From contig KV918966.1 in assembly GCA_002049455.2 (NCBI GenBank), positions 62,001 to 126,000 on the forward strand: 64,000 nucleotides of DNA. Reading direction: 5' to 3'. Every line of letters starts with the position of its first letter. Position 1 is the first letter of the stretch. The notes under the pieces are model-generated. The model saw only the letters and a list, made by a program, of their open reading frames with translations, had not been told where the DNA came from and ran no database searches. The translations under genes were made by a program, and so were the position numbers. Shown here one piece after another: positions 1 to 10,520 of this stretch. The stretch comes from Porphyra umbilicalis (lineage: Eukaryota > Rhodophyta > Bangiophyceae > Bangiales > Bangiaceae).

Positions 1-947
1 CCGTCGGCGACCCCTGCCGGTTGCACCGCCGTCTCCGTCTTTGGCCGCCGCCGCCGGCGCCCAGCGCCGCTGGCTGCGCCGCCGACATCGCCCACCGCCG
101 CCGGCATCTGGCGCCGCCGGCGGCGCTGCCGACGTCTCCCGCTGCCGGCGGCGTCGCCGACGTCTCCCGCCGCCGGCTGCGCCGCCGACGTCGCCCGCCG
201 CCGCCGGCGTCTGGCGCCACCGGCGGTGCCGCCGACGTCGCCCGGCGCCCGGCGCCGCCGGCTGCTCCGCTGACGTTGCTGTCTGCCGCCGTTGCTGCCG
301 TCGCCGCCGCCGGCCACCCCTGCCGGTTGCGCCGCAGTCGCCGACTTTGCCGACTGCCGCCCGTGCCGCCGTGGCTGCTGCGCCGGCCACTCCGGCCTGT
401 CGCGCCGCCGTCGCCGCCGTCGCAGACTTTGCCTCACCGGGCGGTCTCGCCGCCGTCGTCGCGTTTTTTTTTTTTGCCGGCTGCCGCCCGTGCCGCCGTG
501 GCTGCCACCGGCCACCCCGGCCGGTTGCGCCGCCGTCGCCGCCGTCGCCGACTTTGCCGGCCGCGGCCGGCACCCGGCGCTGCCGGCTGCGCCGCCAACG
601 TCGCCCGCCACTGTCGGCCTCACCGGGCGGTTTCGCCGCCGTCGTCGCGTTTTTTTTTTTGCCGGCTGCAGCCCGTGCCGCCGTGGCTGCCGCCGGCCAC
701 CCCGACCGGTTGTGTCGCCGTCGCCTGTTTTGCCCGTCGCCGCCGACGGTGTCGCCGACGTTGCGGACTGCCGCCGGCGCCGCCGTCGCTGCCGCCGACC
801 GCCCCGGCCGGTTTCGCCGCCGTCGCCGCCTTTGCGTTGCTGGCTGCCGCTGGCTACGCCGTGGCCCGCCGCCGCATCCTCGGGCGCCGCCGGTCGCGCA
901 GTGGCCGCTGTTTGTCGTCGGCACCAGCGCGCTCTGCCTCGAGCAAG
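1..947. repeat. GC-rich low-complexity block upstream of transposase
   Basis: The sequence is built almost entirely of CCG/GCC/GTC-type words, so several frames are open at once and encode Pro/Ala/Arg-rich strings. A longer imperfect repeat is visible: a run of T (about 467-476 and 650-660) followed by a GCCGGCTGC...CCGTGCCGCCGTGGCTGCC segment and a GGCCACCCC segment occurs at about 465-515 and 648-705. No protein family is recognisable. The 309 residues that this frame would add in front of the transposase are treated as non-coding. Confidence 0.6.
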
Positions 948-1985
948 ATGTATTCTGAGCAATTGCGCGCTTCTGCCCTCTCCATGCTGTCCAACGGTGT
1001 GGAGCGCAGCAAGGTGCGCAGTAGCATTGGCGTCTCCGCGCGCACACAACTGAGGCGCTGGGAGAAGTACTACTTTGACAGCGGGTCGGTGTGGCGCAAC
1101 GCGGACCCGCGGAACAAGCACCACGACGCTTGCGAGTACGACCGGCAGCTGATGGACGGGCTTATCTACCTCGTGCGGAATCATCCTCATGCGTTGCTCC
1201 GCGAGCACGCCGAGATGCTCAAGATGATGAGTCAGGACCCGGCAGGGGACATGACGCCAGTGCGTTTTTCTAAGAGCACGGTCGACCGCCACCGTCGCCG
1301 TCTTGGATTCAGTCGTAGAAAGATTTTGCGGCTCTTTCGTGAGTCGACGGAGGAGCGCCGGCGGCAGCACGCCATCCTACGGCAGCGCATCCCTCGTCGC
1401 TGCATCATCTCCGTCGATGAGACGCACACGGATGGGTCCGACGTGTTTCGTCTTTCCGGCCGGTCGCTGACGCACGAGCGCTCGCACCTCCGTGACCGTG
1501 ATCCGCGGTCCGTCCCTCGCACAAGCACAACGATGGCAGTATCCAGCCAAGGCGGCATCCTCGGCTTTATGTCTCTGGTCGTGCGGGAGAAGGCGTTGAC
1601 GGGGGCGGACTGGCGACTTTTTCTTCAACATCTCTTCCCCAAGCTCGGCGTGTACACGCCGGGGGCGCCATGGGATTTACAGCCCGACAACTGCGTCGTG
1701 ATGTATGACAACGCCCCTATCCATGATGCCGATGGGGACGCTTTCATGACGGCCAACGGTGTCGCGCTCCTCCGCCTTCCTCCATACAGCCCCGACATGC
1801 AGCCGATTGAAGGCGTTTTCAACGATTTCAAGGTGATCATCAGAAATTTGGTCTACCACAAACAAGCACTGGTGGAAGACCCCCACCTGCTGCAGGCGAT
1901 GGCAGCCAGTTTCTTGAGTCAGCGCCACATTGTCGGGCAATTCGACCGCGTTGATCGGGTTTTGGCGGCAGTTCGTGCCCAGTGA
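948..1985 (+). CDS. IS630/Tc1-mariner type DDE transposase
   Basis: This 345-residue protein would cut and rejoin DNA at the ends of a Tc1/mariner-IS630 class DNA transposon in the nucleus. Residues 1-50 look like a helix-turn-helix DNA-binding region (SMLSNGVERSKVRSSIGVSA). The RNase-H-fold catalytic part has all three acidic residues in family context: D157 in IISVDETH, D254 in VMYDNAPIH, and E288 in PPYSPDMQPIEGVF, with 33 residues between the second Asp and the Glu. The length is normal for the family. The frame is open far upstream, but the Met at 948 was chosen because the preceding 309 residues are low-complexity. The frame is unbroken, so the copy could be functional. Terminal inverted repeats and a TA target duplication could not be found by eye because the flanks are repetitive. 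Confidence 0.88.
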   Translation: MYSEQLRASALSMLSNGVERSKVRSSIGVSARTQLRRWEKYYFDSGSVWRNADPRNKHHDACEYDRQLMDGLIYLVRNHPHALLREHAEMLKMMSQDPAGDMTPVRFSKSTVDRHRRRLGFSRRKILRLFRESTEERRRQHAILRQRIPRRCIISVDETHTDGSDVFRLSGRSLTHERSHLRDRDPRSVPRTSTTMAVSSQGGILGFMSLVVREKALTGADWRLFLQHLFPKLGVYTPGAPWDLQPDNCVVMYDNAPIHDADGDAFMTANGVALLRLPPYSPDMQPIEGVFNDFKVIIRNLVYHKQALVEDPHLLQAMAASFLSQRHIVGQFDRVDRVLAAVRAQ

Positions 1986-3224
1986 ACACTTCTCACCTTG
2001 CTGTCTCTGTCCCGACTCGCTTGAAAAGCACGTCACGGCGGAGCATCACAGTGCCGTCCGGAGCACCGGCGGATGCGGTGGCCGTGGCCGGCGGCGGCGG
2101 CCTCGGCAGCGGTTGTCTCGGTGTCGGCGCATCGCACAGAACCCGTATTTCCTGCTACCGACGCGTTCGACGCGGGCGGCACGGGCTGCGGCGGTGGGTA
2201 TGTCGCTGCGTCAGTCGTGTCCGGGAATGTTGCGCCTGCTGCACATCGGCTGGCGGGGCGTGGTGCCAACGACATCGGCCGGGCGGTGGCTCCGCGTTCT
2301 ACGGTGGGCGGAAGGTGGTGGAGATCACTCGGTCTGTGGTCGGCGCCGTGCGAGGGGTGGAGGGGATGCTGCAGCCGGCATCGGCGGCACCGTGGGGGGG
2401 ATGGAGAGGACGCTGCAGCCGATACGGTGGCAGTGGCGGTAGCGCTTTTACTTTGATGGCCCTGGGAGAGCTTACTGGCCTGAGTGACATGAGTGGCCTG
2501 AGCGGGCTGTCGGTGTTGGGGCTGTAGGTGTTGAGGGGGGAGGGGATGCCACTGCCTTTGTTGGGGGGCGCCCATCTTCCAGGATACTGGCGGTGGACGC
2601 GGCGGTGACGCCGCTCATGGCGGCGTGTGTGGGAGGGATCTATCTTGGAGGAAGCCGAAGGCGGTGGCGGGAGCGGCGGCACGCGCCGCGCGTGCGCCGC
2701 TTCGCCGGCGGCGGCCACAGCCACCGCCGCCACCACCGTTACCGTCGCTGCCGCCACCGCCGCAATCGGCCGCCGCCAGCGCCGCCGCCGCAGTGGGCCT
2801 CGCCCCCTCTGTGACCGCCGCTCGCGTCGGCACCGCCCCCGGCGGGAGCGGAACGCCGCGCGCCGCCGGAAGCCCCGTCTTTGCCATCGCTGTCGAGAAA
2901 GCCCTCGCCGTCGCCGCCGTCTGTGCCGCCGCCGTCTGCGCCGCTGCGGCCATGGCCGCGGCCGCTTCGCCCGAAACCAACGTCGCCACAACAGCAGACC
3001 GCCGCGGTCGCACGGTGCACGTGCTGGACACCGCAGGTGGGATAAACAACGGGGGGGGATGCGCGGGAGGTTGCTTCGACGATGCGGCAGCAGATGAACC
3101 AGGCGGCGATGTCTGTCAGGCGGCGATGGCGCAGCACCAGGCGGTGGCGGCGGCGGCGGCGCTCGTGGTGGCGGCTGTGGGGCAGCAGCAGCTGGGGTTG
3201 TCGGGCCCGCACGTGTCACCGAGA
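1986..3224. other. GC-rich region with no supportable gene
   Basis: Frames are open on both strands but encode Ala/Arg/Pro/Gly strings with no family motif. A short Gly-Leu-Ser-rich stretch at 2460-2525 (LTGLSDMSGLSGLSVLGL) comes from a small repeat. Nothing here is called as coding. Confidence 0.5.
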
Positions 3225-4510
3225 AGGCAGCCGCACCAACAGACGGCGGTTGCTGCCAGCGTCCACCATTCCACAAGCGGCAGCAGCTTCAGCAGGCGGC
3301 CGTGGCCGCCCCGGCGGCGCCGGCGCAGCAGCACGTGTCACCGGGGCGGCAGTTGCCCAACCAGACGGCGGTTGCTGCCGGCGTCTGCCTCTTTGCAAGC
3401 AGCTGCAGCAGGCGGCTATGGCCGCCTCGGCGGCGACAACGCGGCAGCAAGTGTCGCCGGCGAGTCAGACTCACCACCAGACGGCGGTTGCTGCCGGCGT
3501 CCGCCTCTTTGCAAGCAGCTGCAGCAGGCGGCTATGGCCGCCTCGGCGGCGACAACGCAGCAGCACGTGTTGCCGGGGCGGCAGTTGCCCAACCACACGG
3601 CAGTTGCTGCCGGTGTCTGCCTCTTTGCATGCAGAAGCAGCTGCAGCAGGTGGCCGTGGCCGCCGCGGCGGCGACGGTGCAGCAGCACGTATCGCCGGGG
3701 CGGCGGTTGCACCACCAGACGGTGGTTGCTGCCAGCGTCCGCCTCTTTGCAAGCAGCAGCAGCTGCAGCAGGCGGCCGTGGCCGCCCCGGCGGCAACGAC
3801 GCGGCAGCACGTGTCGCCGGGGAGGCAGACGCACCACCAGACGGCGGTTGCTGCCAGCGTTCGCCTCTTTGCAAGCAGAAGCAGCTGCAGCAGGTGGCCG
3901 TGGCCGCCCCGGCGGCGACGGTGCAGCAGCACGTATCGTCGGGGCGGCGGCTGCACCACCAGACGGCGATTGCTGCCAGCGTCCGCCTCTTTGCAAGCAG
4001 CAGCAGCTGCAGCAGGCGGCCGTGGCCGCCCCGGCGGCAACGACGCGGCAGCACGTGTTGCCGGGGCGGCAGTTGCACCACAAGACGGTGCTTGCTGCCA
4101 ACGTCCGTGTCTCCGCGAGCAGCAGCAGCTGCAGCAGGCGGCCGTGGCCGCCCCGGCGGCAACGACGCGACAGCACGTGTTGCCGGGGCGGCAGTTGCAC
4201 CACAAGACGGTGTCTGCTGCCAACGTCCGTCTCCCCGCAAGGAGCAGCAGCTGCAGCAGGCGGCCGTGGCCGCTCCGGCGGCGACGGTGCAGCAGCACGT
4301 CGCCGGGGCGGCAGTTGCACCATCAGACGGCGGTTCCTGCCAGCGTCCGCCTCTCAGAAACCAGCAGCAGCTGCAGCAGGCGGCCGTGGCCGCCCCGGCG
4401 GCGACGACGCGGCAGCACGTGTCGCCGGGGAGGCAGGCGCACCACCAGACGGTGGTTGCTGCCAGCGTCCGCCTCCCCGCAAGCAGCAGAATCTGCAGCA
4501 GGCGCCAACC
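3225..4510. repeat. Minisatellite, about 120-bp unit, 10-11 copies
   Basis: A unit of roughly 114-123 bp repeats in tandem. A landmark, GCAGCACGTGT or a one-base variant, recurs near 3327, 3447, 3561, 3681, 3804, 3924, 4047, 4167, 4291 and 4412. Each unit also carries CAGACGGCGGTTGCTGCC, a Cys/Lys-Gln segment (TTTGCAAGCAGC) and AGCTGCAGCAGG. Most unit lengths are multiples of three, but several units differ, so the translation changes register along the array. All forward frames and several reverse frames stay open. This fits a stop-free GC-rich repeat better than a repeat protein. The copies differ by substitutions and small indels, so the array is moderately diverged. Confidence 0.88.
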
Positions 4511-4939
4511 GCTCGCGTCAGTCGGCGGCCCCGGCAATGGCGTGGGGGCGACCGCCGCGGTCGTCGCCGCATCGGTGGTCACGTTGGCCAATGGAACCGC
4601 CTCGAAGGGGCACGTCATGCCTGCGCCGGGTTTTGCGAAGCATGCGCGACCGCGGCGTCTGCCGACTCCTCTGCCGTTGCGTGCAGCGGCGCCGCCGGTG
4701 GGGCGCCCCGAAGCAGTCGGCGCGGAGTCCAAACCGCTCGTCTGCACGTGCCGCTGCCGACGTCACGCTCGGCAGTGCCGATGCCGCTGTTTCCGCCGGC
4801 TGTGCCGGTGGCTGCGGCGGCGGGGCGGGCGGCTTGCGGCCCGCCAGTCAAACTGCACGACCTTCGTGTGTTGTGGAGGTGGCAGTCCAAAAAACAAGAG
4901 GTAAGTCACATAAATGGTCAAGGTCGCACACACCCTCGC
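4511..4939. other. GC-rich tail beyond the minisatellite, nothing recognised
   Basis: This stretch continues the open frames of the array (one ends at 4904) without any recognisable domain. GC content falls sharply after about 4890. Confidence 0.4.
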
Positions 4940-5857
4940 CTACTGGGCACCATCATAAAACGGGTGGTTCGACACGCAGCTACCGCAGGCAAGCGCAGTT
5001 GGCGTGTGCTGCGTGCAAATGGAGTACGTCGTCTTCTCGTTTTGAAGGTCCCAGCGTGACCAAAAACAGTCGGCAACTGCGTCCAGCATCTGCACAAACA
5101 CGTTCATGGCGACGGATGACGAGGGTAGCTCGGTGGGCTCGCGAAACGCAGACGTGAAGAGGAGCAGCAGACCTCGCTGCGTGAAGCAGCCAAAGGGCAC
5201 GGGGTTCAGAGTTGTCTTCATACGATGGCGCCAGTGGATGAGCGAGGCCAGGTCCTTGTCAGGGCACATGGCCAGCATCAGGTTGGCGGCCTCCCACAGG
5301 TCAGCACGGCAGAGGAAGAGGGACGCATCTTAATCACGCGGCTCCAAGGCCACGTCGGGATGCAGAGGACAACGCAGTAGGACTGCGTCGTCCCCGCGGG
5401 GAGGAGAGGGAACGGCCGTTTCCATTGTTGAGTGTTGCAGGCGGGCTGGGGGCTGCGGGAGGGAGGATGGCGCCGCCACGGGGAAAGCATGCGCCACGGG
5501 GAAAGCATGCAGCAGAGATGTCCGTCTCAGCGAGGTGCCCTCGCCTCTCGTCCATCCGCGGCGGCGGCATCGCACAGTTGTACAGGCAGCTGCCGAAGTT
5601 GGCAACTGATCGGCCTTGCGACGCAGGTGTGCGGGCAGGTGCCGACCCGAATGGGTGCGACACCTGCCGTACTGGTACAAACGGGATGCATGAGTTGCGA
5701 CAGTCCCGTGAACTACGGACTTTACCACTCGTTGGGCCTCTGTGAGGCACAGTGCAAGAGACAGCATGGGAGTTTGCGGGACTGGCGCGCAACGCAGTCC
5801 AATTCGGGGCATTGTGTCCAGCTGTGCTTGCCTGGCTTCGCGCCATGATGTTGCCAC
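4940..5857 (-). pseudogene. Unassigned coding remnant with an in-frame TAA
   Basis: Two open stretches on this strand (5857-5330 and 5329-4940) share one frame and are separated only by TAA at 5332-5330. The downstream part, from 5329 down, reads like a normal globular protein (for example DASLFLCRADLWEAANLMLA, then FGCFTQRGLLLLFTSAF). The upstream part is less convincing and Pro-rich. No family is recognised. The fragment may be a decayed transposon or host gene, or an exon whose splice sites are not visible. The similarity of style to other broken genes in this window is the main reason for listing it. Confidence 0.3.
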
Positions 5858-6593
5858 ACACGTACCGCGCGGCCAGCAGGCAGCGTTCTTGGTCGTCCGT
5901 GGGTTTAAGCGATCTGCGGGATCGGGTTGGCTCCGCGTGTCACTGGTGACAGCCCAATGGCTGCGCGCAACAGTGTCAGATCGGGCACCTGGAGTTTCAC
6001 TCGGATCATGACGTGGACAAAGGCCCCCCCTCTCACTAGCTCTAAGGGTAGAACAGAATGATCGTTTCGACAGGCACTTGTGAAAATATGGTGGAAAAAA
6101 ACGTGCTTTGTGGCGTCTCCATGCTCGCCGAGTTGTGGGTGCACCTGTCTCATGCGTTCACTGCCTCTGACCGTACTTTGTTGTCTTCTGTTGCGCAGTG
6201 GGCTGTCCTGTTGGGGCCGTGACCGCCGGAGCAGGGACGGCGGGTAAAGATAACGCGGCGTCAGGGGATTGGTGAGTTTCTGCTCCCGTGCACGTGAGCA
6301 TCAAATTTCATGAACGTCCGCCATGCCGTCATTCAACTGGACCCTGCGGCAGAGTGTCCACTCGCTCGGCTCCATGAATAGTCGGGTCTCAATCTCTGTC
6401 GACCACTAAAATTTAAGCACGTTGCAGTGCTTCTTTCTCTGATGGAGTGTAAAGGTTCGACTCAGAACAGCACCCTTGTAGACGCCTTCCTGTGCAGAGC
6501 GCTCTGCACGAGAAGGCGCCCCAGCACCCTTTTCGTCACTTTGTGCGCGGCAGCACCGAGCCCCTGTCTTCTCCAGAGCAGGCCCCCTGCACA
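5858..6593. other. No gene seen
   Basis: Only short frames occur here and none resembles a known protein. No repeat structure is evident by eye. Confidence 0.4.
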
Positions 6594-6971
6594 ATGTCTT
6601 CATCCGGCACTCATTCGATGATACCGCCTGCTCCCGAGCTACCGGCACCTTCCTCTGGTGCTGCTCATCCTGCAGACGAATTCTGTTCAACATGCGGTGC
6701 AGTGCTGCACCGCACTTGCACAGACGATTCCGCTTCACAGTATGTGCATGTCTCCGTCCGTTTTAGTCCTTGTGCTGTTTCTTCGAGCGGCGGCGCTGTT
6801 CTGCATGTTGGCAACCACGCATGGAAGCTGGTAGCCCGCTGCATGTGTCCCTCGGCGCCATGTACCAGCGGAGAAGGTGGTGGTCGTGTCCGAATTCCTC
6901 CTGGTGCACGTGTGTGGTTCGAGTGCCCGTCCTGTGGACTGCTGTTTGGGTCCTGTGCAGACTTTGACTGA
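6594..6971 (+). CDS. Small CxxC protein, zinc-ribbon-like, hypothetical
   Basis: This 125-residue frame begins at the ATG of MSSSGTHSMIPPAPELPAP. It has a Pro/Ser-rich N-terminus, then FCSTCGAVLHRTC, a middle section with CMCPSAPC, and a C-terminal WFECPSCGLLFGSC. The paired CxxC motifs, each followed by a further Cys, suggest one zinc-ribbon-like fold with Cys ligands at both ends. Composition is more protein-like than in the neighbouring frames. A start 34 codons upstream (6492) is possible, but that extension lacks character. The function is unknown, and an isolated small ORF of this size can arise by chance. Confidence 0.35.
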   Translation: MSSSGTHSMIPPAPELPAPSSGAAHPADEFCSTCGAVLHRTCTDDSASQYVHVSVRFSPCAVSSSGGAVLHVGNHAWKLVARCMCPSAPCTSGEGGGRVRIPPGARVWFECPSCGLLFGSCADFD

Positions 6972-9835
6972 CACGACTGTCGTGCTTAGGGCAGTGGTGG
7001 TGTAGTCGCTTCATCTGGGATGGCCCCGTCCGGAAGAGCTTCGTCACGGACGTGAAAGGGGCACCGAGGTGTTGGCCCTGTCCATGTAGCCGCGGTTGCG
7101 GTCCTCTCTGCAGCAGGCCTCTTCATATGGGGGATGACGCCGCAGATTGCATTGTATGCGTCATCTTGACGACGCGCGACGGCCTCGATTGCGGTGGACA
7201 CCAGTCACTGCGGCGTGGGGATTTTGCGGTGCGTAGCACGACGGTGGTGAGTGGGTCTGATGATCGGTTGCCACTCTGTGGGGTGCGTTCTCAGGATGAT
7301 ATTGTTTTGTGCGGTGGGGCGATGGTGAGCGGTGTGTGAGAGTGGTAGTGCAGCCTGTCTGAGTGGGTAAGGTCGTGTCGTGGCGTCGCCAGCGGTTTAT
7401 TCCAGGTGCCGTGAAGCCCACGCTGTTGGAAGGTGAGACTTGCCTTGTTTGCGTTCCTTCCTCGCTTTGGATTGCTGTCATGGTGTGGTGTGTCTTTAAT
7501 TTCGGTATGTCTGGTGCCGAGCAGAGTGCATATGGAGCCGGGGGTGGGTGGTCGCCGCTGGCGACGGCCGGCCGTGAAAGGGCTGAGTCGGGTCGAGTGC
7601 TTTGGGCCTTCCAGTGAAGTGGCGGTAGCGGCGGCGATGGTGGCACCCTGTGCGGCTAGCTTTCTATTTGCTGTTCCCGGCCTTCTTCCGCTTTCCCTCA
7701 CAGAACGACGGGCGTCCCCGCCCCATTCGGTCCGACACGGCACCCTTTGGCGGCTGGGCGACGGCCTCCAGGTGCGCGCACGCGGCGCCCGGCGGCCGCG
7801 ACCGAGTCCATCGGCTGAGCCACATCTCTTTTTCAGGGTCGACCAGGTCGGGCCCCCCCCGTTGCCGCAGCTGCCGCGACCTGCGCCTCATCACAGTTTC
7901 CCTCTGCTGCCGCTAACCAAGCACGCCACCTGGCCGGCAGCCCCAGACTGACAGCACGCGCCGGCCGCCGCCGTCGTTCCCAACCACCGCCACGCCGGCC
8001 GCTGCGACATCAGGGCACCAGCGGTGTCATCCACCCCACACTCGACTCGAAGCGTGGGTGCCATGTCGGCGTTGGCGCTCCTGGCGGCGCACCCTGCCAC
8101 CGGCACCGTCGCGCTCGTGTCGGTGGTAGTGCTGCCGACGACGGTGCTAGCCTCAGCGTGGGAGGCGCACGAGACAGTCGCTGAGGAAGCCACAAAGGCG
8201 GCCGGCACAGGCGACAGAGGCAACGCGGCGGCCCCACACCTCGATGGCGCAGCAGGCACACGGCCACCGCTGTGGCGACACTTGACCGGGCGTCTGCCAC
8301 CTGGCGCCTGTTGCGCGTGTACATGGCCACGCGTGCCGCTTGTCTCGGCCGGCACAGGGTCCACGCGTCTGTCATTGGTGCTCTTGAACAGTTAGGTGGA
8401 GTGGGGCGGTGAGTCGTCGTCCAAATGTGAGTGCGACGGTGCTCAAAGAACGCACGCACATAGCGCGATGCACTTTCGTATTGTCGGGGGCCACGTCCCT
8501 CTTGTACGGCAGCTCGCAACGGTCGCATGCGTGCACGTCGGACGTCCGCGCGACGTGTTTCCACACGTCGTCTCACCGCTCTGAAACGCGACGTACGTGC
8601 AGACAGAGCGCGCCACCAGCGCTTCAAGCGTGCACGTGGAAAGTTGGTGCCCCGGGATGTTGCGGCAGCCGCAAAGGCAGCGGCGGCGGTGCCGCGGGTC
8701 CTGACACCAGCGGAGGCGGCGCGGCGGCGGCGGAGGCTAGGGAACCGGGGGGGCGGGGCATGTGTGGCTTGCGCCTCAGCCATGTAGGCCGATGGAGTCT
8801 GCACCCCCGGCCAGCGCAACCCCACGCCTGTTCCCGCGCATTCGCGCGTGTATCACCCTGTCGCGTCCGCATCTCCACTCCGGGCACTCATCAATCGGCC
8901 ACGCCAACAGGAAGGCCAATGGCCACGCCAACCGCCGGTCGTGCTGGAGCTGCGCATGATGCGGGTGGCGGCCATGCCTCTCACGGGCCAGCGTCCTTCC
9001 CAGAAGAACAGAGACAACGGCACAGTGGAGAAAAACCAAGAAGAGAATAGCAAGAAAAACGAATTGAAGCGTGTGTTTTTCCACGAATCGAACCCCGGTC
9101 AGGAATGTATCAATTCGCACATGTACCCAGGACTCAGTCGACTGAGTCGAAGTGGAACTTGCGCCGCATGGGGGATGTCGCGGGTTCGAAGGCAGCGGCA
9201 GATGTGCATGATGGCGAAGAACTATTGTGAGAAAATCTGCAGGATGGTGATTGTGTCGATGACTGAACGTTCACAGGGATTGCACTCTGGCGGATCGGGT
9301 ATCTACAAGGGAAGGGATGCCTCAAAATCGTTTCGCCACTGTCTGTACGGACGCAGTGAGAGTTGCAGCCCAGACGGGCGCGCCCCTCATTGCATATCGC
9401 ACCACCGAGAGGCCAGAGCAAAAGTCAACGCACTTGCGATGAGTCCCAAGTCCTGTCTTTACAGCGCAACGCGGCAGCGCACAAAAGGCTCTGTCGGTGT
9501 GAAGTCGAAGTGCTGGACAAAGCCGAACAATTGCTCCATCATACAGTACATTGGACTGGCACTGCGTACTTCTGGATCATCACATGGTTCGCAACGGTCA
9601 TGTCCACGTGCTTTGCTGAGGGAGAACCGTCCCGATTGTCGAACCACTTTCCAGATCCTCCTATGCGTCAAATTTTCCTCGGAGGTCCGTCCATCTGTCA
9701 TGCACGTGAGGCCAGGAGCGCCCCAATGGCTGTTCTTTGACCTGATTGGGCAGCGCCGAGATCCACTTTCCACCGTCGTTCCAGCGCCGTTGACGTCGTC
9801 AGCGTCGTCGTGACTGGCGGCCATCCTCATCCCGG
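6972..9835. other. No supportable gene
   Basis: Mixed-composition DNA with many short overlapping frames on both strands and no recognisable domain. The longest frame (8848-9813, forward) has no family motif and a composition like its shadow frames. Around 9085-9100 the reverse strand reads GGGTTCGATTCG, like a tRNA B-box, but no matching A-box or cloverleaf could be built. Confidence 0.4.
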
Positions 9836-10520
9836 TCACATCCCCGTCGGGACCATCCCCATCGCGACCATCCCCACCGCGAGCATCCCCACCGCGACCA
9901 TCCCCACCGCGACCATCCCCACCGCGAGCATCCCCACCGCGACTATCCCCACCGCGACCATCCCCGTCGCGACCATCCCATCGCGACCATCCCCACCGCG
10001 GCCATCCCCACCGCAGCCATCCTCACCGCGGCCATCCGCACTGCGGCTGTCTTCACCGCGGCCATCGTGACCACGGCCATCCCCACCGCAATCTTCGTCA
10101 CTGCAGCCATCCCCACCACCCCCATTGTCACCTCGCCCATTGTGACCACGCCCATCGACACCACGTCCGTCGTCATAGCGGACATCCTCACCCGGCCAAC
10201 GTTACCGCGGGCATTGGCAGCTCCGCCGTTCCCACAGCGGCCTGCGTCAGGGCGGCGCTGCCATCGTCACCGTGGCAATCGCCACTGCGGTCGTCCACAC
10301 CGCGAGTTTCGCCGCTGCGGCCATCATCGCACCACGGTCAGTGTCACCACGGTCATCATTTCCACCGCCATCGTAACGACGGCCATTGTCACCACGCCCA
10401 TCGACACTGCGTCCATCGTCACCACGGTGCGGCGCGGCCATAGTCATCGTGGCAATCGGTACCTCGGCCACCTCCACCGCGGGCATCGCCACAGCGGCCA
10501 ACCCCACTGGCACCATTAAG
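9836..10520. repeat. 15-bp minisatellite, regular then degenerate
   Basis: From about 9836 to 10065 the unit CCCCACCGCGACCAT repeats with small variation (GAGCAT for GACCAT; GTCGCG for ACCGCG). From there to about 10520 the same theme continues in degenerate form (CACCACGCCCATCGACACC and similar). Because the unit is five codons long, forward frames read as a pentapeptide repeat (ATIPT-like) and the reverse strand reads as GMAAV-like repeats. No signal peptide or flanking domain supports a real repeat protein. Confidence 0.85.

Noticed and set aside
2299-3276. 325-aa minus-strand Pro/Arg/Ala-rich ORF and its forward counterparts
   Set aside because: Most frames on both strands are open here because the DNA is stop-poor and GC-rich. 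No motif favours any of them.
2625-4904. 759-aa forward ORF as a repeat protein
   Set aside because: Unit lengths vary and shift the frame, and two other forward frames and several reverse frames are equally open. Better explained as a minisatellite.
9080-9110. Possible tRNA gene on the minus strand (GGGTTCGATTCG)
   Set aside because: Only a B-box-like word is present; no A-box, anticodon arm or acceptor stem could be assembled.
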